Shown here: positions 1 through 8,965 of the stretch, piece after piece
Layout: every line of letters begins with the position of its first letter
How positions within the stretch are numbered: the first letter of the stretch is position 1
Assembly: GCF_001888165.1 (NCBI RefSeq)
Contig: NZ_CP015455.1
Location: 620,001-684,000 of the forward strand
Origin: Syntrophotalea acetylenica
GTDB taxonomy: Bacteria; Desulfobacterota; Desulfuromonadia; Desulfuromonadales; Syntrophotaleaceae
DNA length: 64,000 nucleotides
Direction of reading: 5' to 3'
Notes under the pieces: model-generated
Told to the model about the DNA's origin: nothing
Seen by the model: the letters and a program-made list of their open reading frames with translations, nothing else
The model's database searches: none
Translations under genes and position numbers: made by a program

Positions 1-957
1 TTGCTGGCGGCTTATCCGGATCGTGTGGCGCGGCGTCGTCCGGCCGATTGCCGACGCTATCTGATGGTCAACGGGCAGGGCGGCTGCCTGTCTCCGCGCA
101 GCGGGGTGGGGGATGCGGAATTCATCGTGGCGGTCGATGTGGGGGGAGGGCGTGGCGCAGACGCCATGATCCGCCTGGCCAGTACCGTTACGCGCTCCCG
201 CCTTGAAACGGAATGCGCGGGACACCTGGTCTGGAGGCAGCGGGTTTTCTGGGATGCCGGGCAGAACAAGGTGGTGGCTCGTAAAGAATATGGATTCGGT
301 GCGTTACTGCTTGACGAACGTCCTGCTCAGGCCGACCCTGCGCAGGTGTCGGCCGCGCTGCTTGACGGCCTGCGTCAGCTTGGTCTGGCGGCGCTTCCCT
401 GGAGTCCCGCCGCTGTCCAATTACGCTGGCGGGTGATGACCCTGGCGCGGATTTTTCCAGAGTTGCCCTGGCCGGACTGGTCCGAAGGGGCCCTGCTTGC
501 CGAACTGGACGATTGGCTCGCTCCCTGGCTGGACGGGATGCGCTGTCTGGAGGATGTTTCCCGACTGAATCTTTCGACGGTTCTGCTGGCCCGCCTCGAT
601 TGGCGCCTGCAGCAAGCGCTCGAAAAGGAGGCTCCGACCCAGTTGGCGGTCCCGAGCGGCCATCGGGTGGCCCTGGAGTACCGATCGGAAGGCCCGCCGG
701 TGCTGGCGGTCAAATTGCAGGAATTATTCGGTCTGGCAGAAACGCCGTGCGTGGCGGGCGGGCGTCTGGCGGTACAATTGCAGCTCTTGTCCCCGGCGCG
801 ACGACCGGTTGCCGTTACCCAGGATCTGCGCAGTTTCTGGGAGGAGGGCTACCCCGAGGTCAAGCGGGAACTGGCGGGGCGCTACCCGAAGCATCCCTGG
901 CCCGCGGATCCCTGGAAGGCTGTGCCGACCCGTTCTACAAAAAAAGCCATGCCCTGA
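1..957 (+). CDS. hrpB: ATP-dependent helicase HrpB, C-terminal part (5' end outside window)
   Basis: This is the C-terminal third of an HrpB-type DEAH-box RNA/DNA helicase. The reading frame is open from base 1, so the true start and the helicase motifs lie before the window. The 318 visible residues end in the HrpB C-terminal domain: LQELFGLAET, then LLSPARRPVAVT, then YPKHPWP near the stop, which is the hallmark end of the family. The role of HrpB in bacteria is poorly defined; no specific substrate can be read here. The stop codon lies inside the hairpin that terminates the opposing mscS-type gene, so the two genes converge and overlap a shared terminator. The TTG at base 1 is not a credible start. 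Confidence 0.9.
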   Translation: MLAAYPDRVARRRPADCRRYLMVNGQGGCLSPRSGVGDAEFIVAVDVGGGRGADAMIRLASTVTRSRLETECAGHLVWRQRVFWDAGQNKVVARKEYGFGALLLDERPAQADPAQVSAALLDGLRQLGLAALPWSPAAVQLRWRVMTLARIFPELPWPDWSEGALLAELDDWLAPWLDGMRCLEDVSRLNLSTVLLARLDWRLQQALEKEAPTQLAVPSGHRVALEYRSEGPPVLAVKLQELFGLAETPCVAGGRLAVQLQLLSPARRPVAVTQDLRSFWEEGYPEVKRELAGRYPKHPWPADPWKAVPTRSTKKAMP

Positions 958-981
958 AAAGCCAGGCTTTCCAGGGCATGG
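939..981 (-). terminator. Intrinsic terminator for the minus-strand MscS gene
   Basis: A 16-bp stem with one mismatch (left arm 947-962, right arm 966-981) is followed, in the minus direction, by seven T residues (A939-945 on the plus strand). This is a classical Rho-independent terminator placed 25 bp beyond the mscS stop. It overlaps the 3' end of hrpB. Confidence 0.85.
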
Positions 982-1005
982 GCGATGGGTGGTCCGACCG
1001 GATTT

Positions 1006-1824
1006 TCAGGCGGCATTTTCCGTCGATGCAGCGGATTGGACAAGATGTACATCCTGCTGCGGAAAGGGGATGGAAATGCCGTTTTCGTCAAAGCGCAGCT
1101 TGATCTTTTCCATGGTATCGAAGTAGGCCGGCCAGTAATCGGCAGTGCCGATCCACGGACGCATGACAAAGTTCAGGCTGCTGTCGGCGAATTCATTCAG
1201 CGCCACGACAGGCTGCGGTTCCTTGAGGAACCGGCTGTCCTCGGTGATGATATCCTGCAGGATCTGTTTGACTTTGTGGATATCGTCATCGTAGCTGACG
1301 CCGATGACAAGATCCATGCGTCTTGTGCCGCGCTCGGTGTAGTTGATAATGTTGTCGTTAAGCAGTTTGGCATTGGGGATGACAATGGTCCGGTTGTCCG
1401 GGGTCTGCAGGCGGGTATTGAAAATATGCACCAGTTCCACCGTGCCCATGACGCCGGCTCCTTCGATAAAATCTCCGGCCCGGAAGGGCCGCAGCAGGAT
1501 CATCATGATGCCGGCGGCGAAATTGGACAGCGAGTTCTGCAGGGCCAGGCCGACAGCCAGGCCGGCGGCCCCGATTACCGCGATCAGAGAGGTCGTCTGG
1601 ACGCCGATACGGTTCAACGCGGCAATAGCGACGAAGCTGACCAGCGCGACGTAAACCAGGGTGCTGATAAAGGACACCAGGGTCGGGTCGACATTTCGGC
1701 TGGTCATCATTTTGCGCACGATCCTGGACAGTAATTTGCTCAGCCAAAGACCGACGGCCAGAATCAGCAGGGCTCCCAGCAGGTTGAGGCCGTAAACAGT
1801 CAGCCAGGGTTTAATCTGTTGCAT
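1006..1824 (-). CDS. mscS: Small-conductance mechanosensitive channel, MscS family
   Basis: A 272-residue MscS-type channel, close to the 286 residues of E. coli MscS. Three hydrophobic segments occupy roughly the first 100 residues; the third is the pore helix, rich in Gly and Ala (GAAGLAVGLALQ) and followed by LSNFAAG and LRPFRAGDFI. The beta domain and the C-terminal alpha/beta vestibule follow (VIPNAKLL). It gates open under membrane tension to release solutes during hypo-osmotic shock. The frame is open upstream to 2082, but the start at 1824 is chosen because GGAGGAG lies just before it and the extra upstream codons run through a repeat element. A second, larger MscS homologue lies at 52995-54134. 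Confidence 0.92.
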   Translation of the reverse strand: MQQIKPWLTVYGLNLLGALLILAVGLWLSKLLSRIVRKMMTSRNVDPTLVSFISTLVYVALVSFVAIAALNRIGVQTTSLIAVIGAAGLAVGLALQNSLSNFAAGIMMILLRPFRAGDFIEGAGVMGTVELVHIFNTRLQTPDNRTIVIPNAKLLNDNIINYTERGTRRMDLVIGVSYDDDIHKVKQILQDIITEDSRFLKEPQPVVALNEFADSSLNFVMRPWIGTADYWPAYFDTMEKIKLRFDENGISIPFPQQDVHLVQSAASTENAA

Positions 1825-1880
1825 GTCTCCTCCTTTACGATGTTGACGGTTCCGGGTGAAATATCGATGCTGCAAAATAA

Positions 1881-2125
1881 TCATCGGGAAACGGCTCTTT
1901 CCCGACGTGGCGTCGTCAATCCGCAGGCTTGCGCTTGTGACTCGGGCCTTCCCTGCCCCTCGCCCTTCGGGCAGCCGGAGGCTGTGCACTTTGCTATGCT
2001 GCGCGTGATGCGGTGTACCGATGTACGCCTTCGCGCAATCCCTCGATTCCCTTGCCACAACGAAAAAAGGCTCGTTTCCCATATGAAAACTACGCTTTAT
2101 CCATCCGGAGTTTCCGGATGGACAC
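1881..2125. repeat. Dispersed repeat, long form (copy A)
   Basis: Non-coding element of about 245 bp between the divergent mscS and MFS genes. Its left end (CATCGGGAAACGGC) is a slightly degraded version of the ends at 7002 and 13332. Its right end is a palindrome (CCATCCGGAG / TTTCCGGATGG, to 2125). It shares long stretches with copies B and C, such as CGTCAATCCGCAGGCTTGC and CTCGTTTCCCATATGAAAAC. It carries an additional segment (about 1939-2008) with a small GCCCTTCGGGC hairpin that is shared only with copy D at 52365-52640. The function is unknown. Confidence 0.8.
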
Positions 2126-2204
2126 TACAAAAATATCGGGCAGGTCGGCTGAATGCAACCCTTTTAAGTTCCACCAGCCCCGGCGGAAAGCACGAGGAGC
2201 CAAC

Positions 2205-3389
2205 ATGACGGATGCCGCTCCGCGATTATACAGCCGCGCCTTCTGGGCCATGTCGTTGGCCAACTTTTCCACGGCCGCCGGTTTCGGGGTGTTCTTTCTT
2301 TTCCCCCTGTTTATCGAGGATCGCGGAGGGTCGGAGGCCGACATCGGCATTATCATGGGCCTGTTCGGCCTCGCGGCAACGCTGTGCCGTCCCTGGGTTT
2401 CGAATCTGGTCGATCGCGCCGGGCGACGGCGCAGTTTCACCATCGGATCTTTAATGATGGTTGTTCTGCCGGTCGGCTATATGTTGCTGTCCGGTCCTCT
2501 TGCAGGGGTTTATCCTTACCTGCTGGTCTTGCGCATTTTGCACGGCATCGGCATGGCAACCTGTTTTACCGCAGCCTTTACCTATGTGGCTGATATCGTG
2601 CCTCCGGAACGCCTCAACGAGGGGATCGGCATGTTCGGCATTTCCGGGTTGATTGGCATGGCGGTCGGCCCCGCCCTGGCTGAATTTGCTCTCAATCATT
2701 ACGGCTTTACCGCCATGTTCGGAGCTGCATCGCTGCTTGCCTGTATCGGGCTGGTCGCCCACCTGCCGCTGGCCGAGCCTTTGGCCGAAAGCCTTCGGGC
2801 AGATGGCGAGGCGACTTTTTTTGGCATATTGAAGCGCACCAAGATATTGACCGTCGCGCTGCTTGCGGTCATGTTCGGTGTCGGGCAGGCCGGCGCCGGT
2901 AATTTTGTTGCGCCGTTGGCGGCGGCGCGGGGTATTGCTCATGTTTCGTGGTTTTTTGTCGCCTATTCCCTGGCTGCGGCGGCAGTGCGGCTGTCGGGAG
3001 GCCGTCTGGCCGACCGGGTCGGCGAACTGCGCGTTATTCCTTACGCCCTTGTCCTTACAGGAGCAGGTCTGGCGGGCATCTCCCTTGTTCAACACGGTCT
3101 CACCCTTGCCATGCTCGGGGCTGTCACCGGTTGTGGCCACGGGCTGCTGTTTCCCTCACTCAACTCTCTGGCGGTGCGCGGCGAACCGTCGCAAATTCGC
3201 GGCAAGATCACCGGCATCTATACCGGTGCCCTTGACGGCGGCAATTTCGCCGGTTCCATCCTGCTGGGTTATATCGGCGAGTACCTGGGGCTGCAGGTTC
3301 TGTTTGTGGTTGCCGGCCTGGTACTTGTCTGCGGATTGATGGTGCTCCCCCGGGCGGTGGACCGTCCGGGGGGCGGGATGCAGCGCTGA
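2205..3389 (+). CDS. MFS transporter
   Basis: A 394-residue major facilitator superfamily permease with about twelve hydrophobic segments. The loop between segments 2 and 3 carries the MFS motif A pattern (NLVDRAGRRR), and a second copy (GRLADRVGELR) lies in the C-terminal half, as expected from the internal duplication of the fold. The start at 2205 is chosen because GAGGAG lies six bases upstream; the frame runs further upstream into repeat copy A, which is not coding. The overall pattern resembles drug- or sugar-efflux permeases, but the substrate cannot be inferred. It stands alone between a repeat element and the convergent chemoreceptor gene. Confidence 0.85.
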   Translation: MTDAAPRLYSRAFWAMSLANFSTAAGFGVFFLFPLFIEDRGGSEADIGIIMGLFGLAATLCRPWVSNLVDRAGRRRSFTIGSLMMVVLPVGYMLLSGPLAGVYPYLLVLRILHGIGMATCFTAAFTYVADIVPPERLNEGIGMFGISGLIGMAVGPALAEFALNHYGFTAMFGAASLLACIGLVAHLPLAEPLAESLRADGEATFFGILKRTKILTVALLAVMFGVGQAGAGNFVAPLAAARGIAHVSWFFVAYSLAAAAVRLSGGRLADRVGELRVIPYALVLTGAGLAGISLVQHGLTLAMLGAVTGCGHGLLFPSLNSLAVRGEPSQIRGKITGIYTGALDGGNFAGSILLGYIGEYLGLQVLFVVAGLVLVCGLMVLPRAVDRPGGGMQR

Positions 3390-3416
3390 TGACCGGCATC
3401 GGTTGTGGTGGGGGTG

Positions 3417-5606
3417 CTATCCGGGCTTTGTCGGTTCCCTGCCATTGGTCAGGCGTTTCGATTGATTCTGGGCCTTGCGTGCGATGGCCTGGGTTTGCAG
3501 TTCGGTCCAGGCAGCCAGGTTGTTTTTCTGCATGACCTTGAAGTTGGAAAGCAACTCCTTGAGCCGCTGTGCCTGTTGGGCGAGAGTTTCGGTGGGCACG
3601 GTGCTTTCCAGATCAGAGGCTGACCCTTTTTGCAAATCTTCTGATTCGGTTACCGGTTCCGGTTCATGGTTGACGCCGAGGGATTGTTCCCTGCTGGCCA
3701 CGGCAATTTCGGAAGCCAGATCGGTGATTTTTCCGATGCCGGCAACGATTTTGCGCAGGGTCTGGGCAGTGTGATCGGCCAGTTCGGAATCGGATCCGCT
3801 GCCATCCGCAGTGTTTTCGAGAAGGTCGGCGGTTTCCTTGGCCGCCCGCCCACTGCGTGCGGCGAGATTGCGCACTTCCTCGGCGACGACAGCAAAACCT
3901 TTGGTCCGCTGACCGCCGCGTGTCGCTCCCATGGCTGCATTGAGCGTCAGCAGGTTGGTCTGAAAGGTGATCTCGTCGATGAGCTTGATGATTTTGGATA
4001 TGTCTTCAGCCGAGGCGTTCATTTCCGCAACGGTATGCGCCATTTCCTCTTGCAGGGTTTCGCTGTCCGTCGTGTGAGGCGATTCGGCGGTCGGTGCTTC
4101 CTGGCTTGCCGATACGTGGGTCGCGCAGTTGGCGACCTGATCCGCTATGTCCTGAATTTCCTGCACCAGTTCATTCAGTGCAACGTTGGCCCGGGCCAGC
4201 GGTTTGGCGATCAGGCCTTTGGCTTTAAAGGTGAAGTCGCCCTGGGCGAGTCTGTCAAAGGCGGTATGGATTTCTTCTTGCAAATTGTCGGCAAAGTGAT
4301 CGACCGCGCCGGCGATCTCACCGATTTCATCCCTCCGCGTCATGTTCAGCCTCTGGTCAAGTTTGCCTTCCTCCAGGTTCAGAATCATGTCAAGGGTCTG
4401 CTTGAGCGGCCTGCTGATGTTGCGCGCCATCAGCAGGCCAATGACAACCGCCAGCACCAGCACCATGGCAGCGACAGCAGTAGCCGAACGGATGATGGAA
4501 AACAGCCCGGCCTTGACCGAGTCCTGTGCGGCCTGCAGGTCGTCTTCGTTGAACACGGCGAGGATGATCCAGTCCGACGGCTCGAAATAGGCGACTGCAG
4601 CGGTGCGCAAGCGGGGGTTTTTCTCGCCCTTTCCGCGGAAGGCAAACTGTTCGAAAGCCACCGGGATATCCGATTCGTTGTCGGTATGCAGGGCCAGGGC
4701 CTTGTCGATCAGGCTGCGGATGAAGAACCGGCCATCCCGGTGGTCCTGCAGATCCAGCAGGCTGGTACCTTCCAGCTTGCCCTGGCGACTTATCTGCACC
4801 ACCCCACGATGTTCGTTCTTGCCTCCCAGGATAAAGACTTCCCCGGTCTGTCCGACCTGCATGGCTTTGATGCCCTGCCGCAAGCTGGCGACATTCTCCT
4901 GCTTGGCGCCATGGTAAAGTACTCCGACCACCTCTTTGTGGCCTTTATCCCAGATTGGCTGATAGGCCGTGATATACCACGCGTTGACCACAAAGGCCCG
5001 TCCCAGGAAGGTTTCGCCGCGCAGCACCGCCTTGACAACTTCGTTGGGGGTGCCATCGGGATTGAGGGCCGGGATATAGGTGCCGATGGCCCGCATGCCG
5101 TTGGTTTGAATAACGTTGGTGGCGATGCGCAGCATGTCGCCATCTTCGTTGATGCGCTGGAAGACACTGGTGGTGCCGCCAACGAGTTGATGTACTTCAT
5201 CGATCAGGGGCGTCGGGTGGGCGGCATCGCGATTCTGCCCGAACCACCGGTTGCCGATGAGCATTTTAGGCAGAACAAGGGATCTGGTTTCCTTGGTGAA
5301 CTGGTTTACCGCGACCCATCGGATCGTCGTGGGGGCGAAGGAAATGCCTCCTTCCCGATGCAGCAGGGTGTCGGCGACCTTGAGGTTGTTGAGCACCGTT
5401 TCGGTCACCGATTCGCGCATGACCTCGCACATCAGGTGAATGCTGCGAGCTACCTTGGCGGTTTCCTGGCGTGCCTGGTTTTCGATGATGCCGGTTACTC
5501 GCTGGCCGATGCGCTTTTCCTGAAAATGGGTAATGCCGACAATTGCTGCGGCGGTCAACACCACGAGGGCAACCCCCATGGCGATGATTTTTCCCTGGAT
5601 TTTCAT
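3417..5606 (-). CDS. Methyl-accepting chemotaxis protein with Cache sensor and degenerate signalling domain
   Basis: A 729-residue chemoreceptor. An N-terminal membrane segment (about 8-26) is followed by a periplasmic Cache-type sensor, a second membrane segment (about 415-440), a HAMP domain ([13 protein letters not shown]) and a cytoplasmic MCP domain. The hairpin tip is recognisable ([16 protein letters not shown], then [17 protein letters not shown]). However, the usual EAARAGE stretch reads MGATRGGQ, the N-terminal arm before the tip is short, and the C-terminal arm has many Glu/Pro/Ser residues ([11 protein letters not shown]) that break the heptad pattern. The end ([13 protein letters not shown]) is normal. 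The start at 5606 has GAGGAT upstream. It may still bind ligand, but coupling to CheA/CheW could be impaired. Confidence 0.88.
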   Translation of the reverse strand: MKIQGKIIAMGVALVVLTAAAIVGITHFQEKRIGQRVTGIIENQARQETAKVARSIHLMCEVMRESVTETVLNNLKVADTLLHREGGISFAPTTIRWVAVNQFTKETRSLVLPKMLIGNRWFGQNRDAAHPTPLIDEVHQLVGGTTSVFQRINEDGDMLRIATNVIQTNGMRAIGTYIPALNPDGTPNEVVKAVLRGETFLGRAFVVNAWYITAYQPIWDKGHKEVVGVLYHGAKQENVASLRQGIKAMQVGQTGEVFILGGKNEHRGVVQISRQGKLEGTSLLDLQDHRDGRFFIRSLIDKALALHTDNESDIPVAFEQFAFRGKGEKNPRLRTAAVAYFEPSDWIILAVFNEDDLQAAQDSVKAGLFSIIRSATAVAAMVLVLAVVIGLLMARNISRPLKQTLDMILNLEEGKLDQRLNMTRRDEIGEIAGAVDHFADNLQEEIHTAFDRLAQGDFTFKAKGLIAKPLARANVALNELVQEIQDIADQVANCATHVSASQEAPTAESPHTTDSETLQEEMAHTVAEMNASAEDISKIIKLIDEITFQTNLLTLNAAMGATRGGQRTKGFAVVAEEVRNLAARSGRAAKETADLLENTADGSGSDSELADHTAQTLRKIVAGIGKITDLASEIAVASREQSLGVNHEPEPVTESEDLQKGSASDLESTVPTETLAQQAQRLKELLSNFKVMQKNNLAAWTELQTQAIARKAQNQSKRLTNGREPTKPG

Positions 5607-6092
5607 CACGATCCTCTTCGGAGAATTAAACCGCTTACCGGCCCGTCGGTTCCCGGCCGAGCGGCCGTCCTCTGGCTGGCACCCTTGCCGGCCGTTCCGC
5701 ACCAGAGCCTCGGGCGCTCAGCGGCTACAGTCAGATGGGCGGGTATTACACGGGAAAAGTGGAGACCGGTCCAGAGTTGGAGGAAAATGTTTTTTCGACA
5801 ACATTATTCTATGATCTGAACTTCGTGTGAAAATATAGCATCGATTGCCGGTGATTAAAATAGGTGAGATGTCTGGCCCCGAACGATTCTTCTCGGCTGT
5901 CATGCTGTCCTCGACGGCGGCAGGCGATGCTCTGGTCGGCTGGAAAAGGTAACGGCAGTGTTTTTGTCAGCTGATTTATGGTAAGGATGATAGAATGTTA
6001 TCGTTGCCGGACGGTTTGCATCGCGGCCCTGGAAGCCGTGCCGAAGGTGTCGTGCGCGGAACGGCTTCCCCCAAAGGATGCGAGAGGATTGC
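5607..6092. other. Intergenic region between divergent chemoreceptor and HAD genes
   Basis: No credible gene is seen. On the minus strand, TGCTATATT at 5842-5834 resembles an extended -10 for the chemoreceptor and would give a leader of about 230 bases. On the plus strand, TTGTCA (5964-5969) lies upstream of an AT-rich stretch, but no well-spaced -10 box is clear. The known c-di-GMP-I riboswitch core was looked for and not seen. Confidence 0.4.
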
Positions 6093-6932
6093 ATGCAGGA
6101 AACCATAGCTGTCATATTCGATTTTGATGATACTCTGGCGCCGGACAGCACGTCGAGTTTCCTCGACTGTCGCGGGGTGGATGTGCCGCATTTCTGGCAG
6201 GACCGGGTGTCGCCGCGCATCGAGGATGGCTGGGATCCCGTGCCGGCGTATCTTTACGAAATGATAGCCTTGTCACATAACGGGCCGCCCATCCGGCGTG
6301 ACGATCTGATCCGCTGGGGCAAGCGCATCAAACCTTTTTCCGGAGCCACGCGTATTTTCGAACGGGTGCGTCGTCATGCCGAGTCCATCAACGAGCGGGT
6401 TGCGGTCGAATTTTACCTGATCAGCAGCGGCATCGGCGATATTCTGCGCCACACCCGGCTGGCCCGGCATTTCAACGACATCTGGTGTTGCGATTTTCAT
6501 TATGATGACGAGGGCGGCATCGTCTATCCTAAAAACATCGTCAGTTTTACCGACAAAACCCGCTTTCTTTTCCAGATAGCCAAGGGCATTACCGGCCCCG
6601 AGTGTCGCAGCCAGCCATTTGCCGTCAATCGCAAGGTCGGGAGCCAGCAGCTGCGCGTTCCATTTGATCAGATGATCGTGGTTGGAGATGGTCTCACCGA
6701 TATCCCCTGTTTTTCCCTGATCCGCCGTAGCGGCGGATACGCCATCGGGGTTTTCGACCGGGCGAATAAAGCCAAGTGGGGGCGGGCCTGGGGTTTTATC
6801 GAGGATGGCAGGGTCTCGAACCTGGTACCGGCCGATTTCGGGAAAAATTCGGCACTGTCCCTGTCCTTGATGATGGCCGTTGAAAATCTGGCGCGCAAGC
6901 TCCGGTTGCGGGCACAGACTTACCAGGGATAA
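6093..6932 (+). CDS. HAD-superfamily phosphatase-like protein
   Basis: A 279-residue protein of the haloacid dehalogenase fold. Motif I is DFDDTLAPD near residue 10, with the nucleophile and acid aspartates both present. Motif II is probably the Ser in LISSGIGD, and motif III/IV is VVGDGLTDIP near residue 197. A large helical insertion between motifs I and II would form the cap. The substrate is unknown. The start at 6093 is chosen because GAGAGG is six bases upstream; an in-frame ATG at 6078 has no good ribosome site. It stands alone, followed by repeat copy B. Confidence 0.75.
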   Translation: MQETIAVIFDFDDTLAPDSTSSFLDCRGVDVPHFWQDRVSPRIEDGWDPVPAYLYEMIALSHNGPPIRRDDLIRWGKRIKPFSGATRIFERVRRHAESINERVAVEFYLISSGIGDILRHTRLARHFNDIWCCDFHYDDEGGIVYPKNIVSFTDKTRFLFQIAKGITGPECRSQPFAVNRKVGSQQLRVPFDQMIVVGDGLTDIPCFSLIRRSGGYAIGVFDRANKAKWGRAWGFIEDGRVSNLVPADFGKNSALSLSLMMAVENLARKLRLRAQTYQG

Positions 6933-7001
6933 GATTGTTCTCGCGATATTCTGGTTATGAACGGGTCGTGGCATAGTTGGCGTTGCTGTCGGCCATAACT
7001 A

Positions 7002-7177
7002 GTTTTCATCCGGAAACGGCCCTTTTCCGCCGTGGCGGCGTCAATCCGCAGGCTTGCTTGTGCGGCGTACCGATGTACGCCTCCGCGCAACCCCTTGATT
7101 TCCTTGCCACAACGAAAAATTGCTCGTTTCCCATATGAAAACTACGCTGTATCCATCCGGAGTTTCCGGACGGACAC
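7002..7177. repeat. Dispersed repeat, short form (copy B)
   Basis: A 176-bp element from GTTTTCATCCGGAAACGGCC to the palindrome ending at 7177. It is almost identical over its whole length to copy C (13332-13507), which has exactly the same length. The first bases and the reverse complement of the last bases share CATCCGGAAAC, so the ends form short terminal inverted repeats. An internal GTACCGATGTAC palindrome is conserved. It ends 43 bp before the flavoprotein start. Possible TAACTA-like flanking bases occur on both sides but are not decisive. Confidence 0.88.
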
Positions 7178-7220
7178 TAACTAAGGTCTCTTTTGCTGAT
7201 TGCAAGCCCCGGAGGTTGGT

Positions 7221-7868
7221 ATGCAGCGCTCCAGCACGATTATTGGTGTGGTCGGCAGTTATCGTAAAGGCGGCATCATCGATTCAGCGGTGGATGAGGT
7301 GCTTTCGGCGGCGGCGGAATGCGGCGCCCGTGTCAACAAGATCTACCTGCTGGACAAGCATATTGCGTTTTGCACCAACTGTCGCGAATGTACCCAGCAA
7401 CCAGGCGATCGCCGGGGGGCTTGCGTCATAAAGGACGATATGGCCGCCCTGCTCGACACTCTGGAGGGTGCTGACGCTATCGTGCTGGGCTCGCCAATCA
7501 ATTTTTTCTGTGTCACTGCCCTGACCAAGCGCTTTGTCGAGCGCCTGGTCTGCTATGCCTGGTGGCCATGGGGGGCGCGGGTTCCCAGGCGGCGCACCAC
7601 CCGCCGGCCGCGCCGGGCGGTGTTGTTGCTGTCCTGCGCCATGCCCGCATTCATGGCGCGGGTGTTCTGCGGGGCGCCGCGGGTGCTGAAGTCGGCGGCA
7701 ACGGTGCTAGGCGCCCGCTGCGCCGGTTTGCTGATTATTGGCGGAGTCGCGCAGCAGGAACATCAACCCCTGCCTGATCGGGCTCGCCGGCAGGCCCGAA
7801 GGCTGGGCTGCAAGCTTGTCAGGCAGCAGGTGGACGCCAACATGGGGAATAAAGGAGGCGAACGATGA
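7221..7868 (+). CDS. Flavodoxin-fold NAD(P)H-dependent reductase / iron-sulfur flavoprotein-like
   Basis: A 215-residue protein beginning with a flavodoxin-like FMN-binding fold (IIGVVGSYRKGGIIDSAVDEV) and containing a cysteine cluster, CTNCRECTQ followed by ACVIKDDM. This is the signature of the NADPH-dependent FMN reductase and iron-sulfur flavoprotein families. SPINFFCVTALTKRFVERL matches the FMN phosphate and dimer region. The second half is basic and hydrophobic (RRRTTRRPRRAVLLLS). The start at 7221 has GGAGG immediately upstream. Its stop overlaps the start of the next gene by four bases (ATGA), so the two are translationally coupled. It probably transfers electrons to an unidentified acceptor. 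Confidence 0.8.
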   Translation: MQRSSTIIGVVGSYRKGGIIDSAVDEVLSAAAECGARVNKIYLLDKHIAFCTNCRECTQQPGDRRGACVIKDDMAALLDTLEGADAIVLGSPINFFCVTALTKRFVERLVCYAWWPWGARVPRRRTTRRPRRAVLLLSCAMPAFMARVFCGAPRVLKSAATVLGARCAGLLIIGGVAQQEHQPLPDRARRQARRLGCKLVRQQVDANMGNKGGER

Positions 7869-8833
7869 GGATTGTGGTGCTTGATGGCCATGCTCTGAAT
7901 CCCGGCGATCTGAGCTGGGAAGCCCTGGCCGCGCTGGGGGAATTGACGGTGTATGACCGCTGCGAGCCCGGGCAGGAGTTACCGCGCGCCAGGGGGGCGC
8001 AAATTGTTCTTGTCAACAAGGTTGTGTTTGACGAGGCACGGTTTGCCCGACTTGGGGATCTGCAATATCTGGGGGTGACGGCCACCGGCTACAACATCGT
8101 TGATATACGCGCAGCCCGCAAACATGGGGTTGTGGTAACCAATGTGCCGGCGTACAGCACCCGTTCCGTGGCACAGATGGTTTTTGCGCTGCTGCTTGAG
8201 ATGACACAGCAGGTCGGGCATCACAGCCGTATGGTCCGGGAGGAAAGCCGCTGGAGCGGCAGCCCCGATTTTTGTTTCTGGGATCGCCCTCTTCACGAAT
8301 TGGATGGTCGGGTTCTGGGTCTGGTCGGGTTCGGGCAGATCGGTCGTCAGGTCGCCTGCATCGGCCGGGCCTTCGGCATGCAGGTGCTGGTGCATACAGC
8401 CCACCCGGGCAACTATGCCGAGCATGAGCAGCGCGGTGAGGTGACCTTTGTGTCTCTGGATGAGGTGTTCCGTCGCAGCGACGTGATCAGCCTGCATTGC
8501 CCCTTGACCGAACGTACCCGTTCACTGGTCGATGCTTCCCGCCTGTCCCTCGTGAAACCCTCGGCACTGCTGATCAACACCGCAAGGGGCGCTCTGCTCG
8601 ATGAAGCGGCCGTGGGCCGGGCCCTGGCCGATGGCCGGCTCGGCGGGCTCGGCGTCGATGTTTTGTCCTGCGAACCTCCGGATGTCGAAAATCCCCTGCT
8701 TTGCGCGCCGAATACCTTTATCACCCCGCATATTGCCTGGGCAACCCGCGAAGCCCGGCAGCGGCTCATGGATATCGTGGTTGACAACGTGCGAGCGTTT
8801 CTTGCGGGACAACCGCAGAATGTGGTCAGTTGA
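7865..8833 (+). CDS. D-2-hydroxyacid dehydrogenase (glycerate/hydroxypyruvate type)
   Basis: A 322-residue NAD-dependent D-isomer-specific 2-hydroxyacid dehydrogenase. The NAD-binding Rossmann motif is GLVGFGQIGRQVA near residue 153. The catalytic Arg lies in NTARGALLDE, the Glu in the segment leading to VLSCEPP, and the His in ITPHIAWAT near residue 290. The whole set matches hydroxypyruvate/glycerate reductases; the exact substrate cannot be fixed from sequence. AAAGGAGG precedes the ATG, and the gene overlaps the flavoprotein by four bases, which suggests a two-gene redox operon. Confidence 0.88.
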   Translation: MRIVVLDGHALNPGDLSWEALAALGELTVYDRCEPGQELPRARGAQIVLVNKVVFDEARFARLGDLQYLGVTATGYNIVDIRAARKHGVVVTNVPAYSTRSVAQMVFALLLEMTQQVGHHSRMVREESRWSGSPDFCFWDRPLHELDGRVLGLVGFGQIGRQVACIGRAFGMQVLVHTAHPGNYAEHEQRGEVTFVSLDEVFRRSDVISLHCPLTERTRSLVDASRLSLVKPSALLINTARGALLDEAAVGRALADGRLGGLGVDVLSCEPPDVENPLLCAPNTFITPHIAWATREARQRLMDIVVDNVRAFLAGQPQNVVS

Positions 8834-8862
8834 ATGTGGCGGGCGGTCATCTGCTTAATGAC

Positions 8863-8890
8863 TTGACATTGTCGAGTGACATTTTATGAT
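8863..8890 (+). promoter_or_regulatory. Sigma-70-type promoter for folD
   Basis: TTGACA at 8863-8868 and TATGAT at 8885-8890 are separated by 16 bases. The -35 box is perfect and the -10 box matches five of six positions. Transcription would start near 8897, giving a leader of about 70 bases before folD. Confidence 0.75.
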
Positions 8891-8965
8891 GGAGCGTTTT
8901 TCGAGTGCTGAGTGCCAGCAATTGACAACGGAAGACTGACAATATTTTTTATAAAAGGAGTTTTG

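Noticed and set aside
3666-5819. A 717-codon open frame opposite the chemoreceptor gene
   Set aside because: Antisense shadow of a gene with clear domains. The protein has no recognisable motif and no start signal.
5607-6092. c-di-GMP riboswitch upstream of the chemoreceptor
   Set aside because: The known GEMM-I core (such as the ACAGGGCAAACC and GGACGCAAAGCC blocks) was not found on either strand here, nor upstream of the two GGDEF genes.
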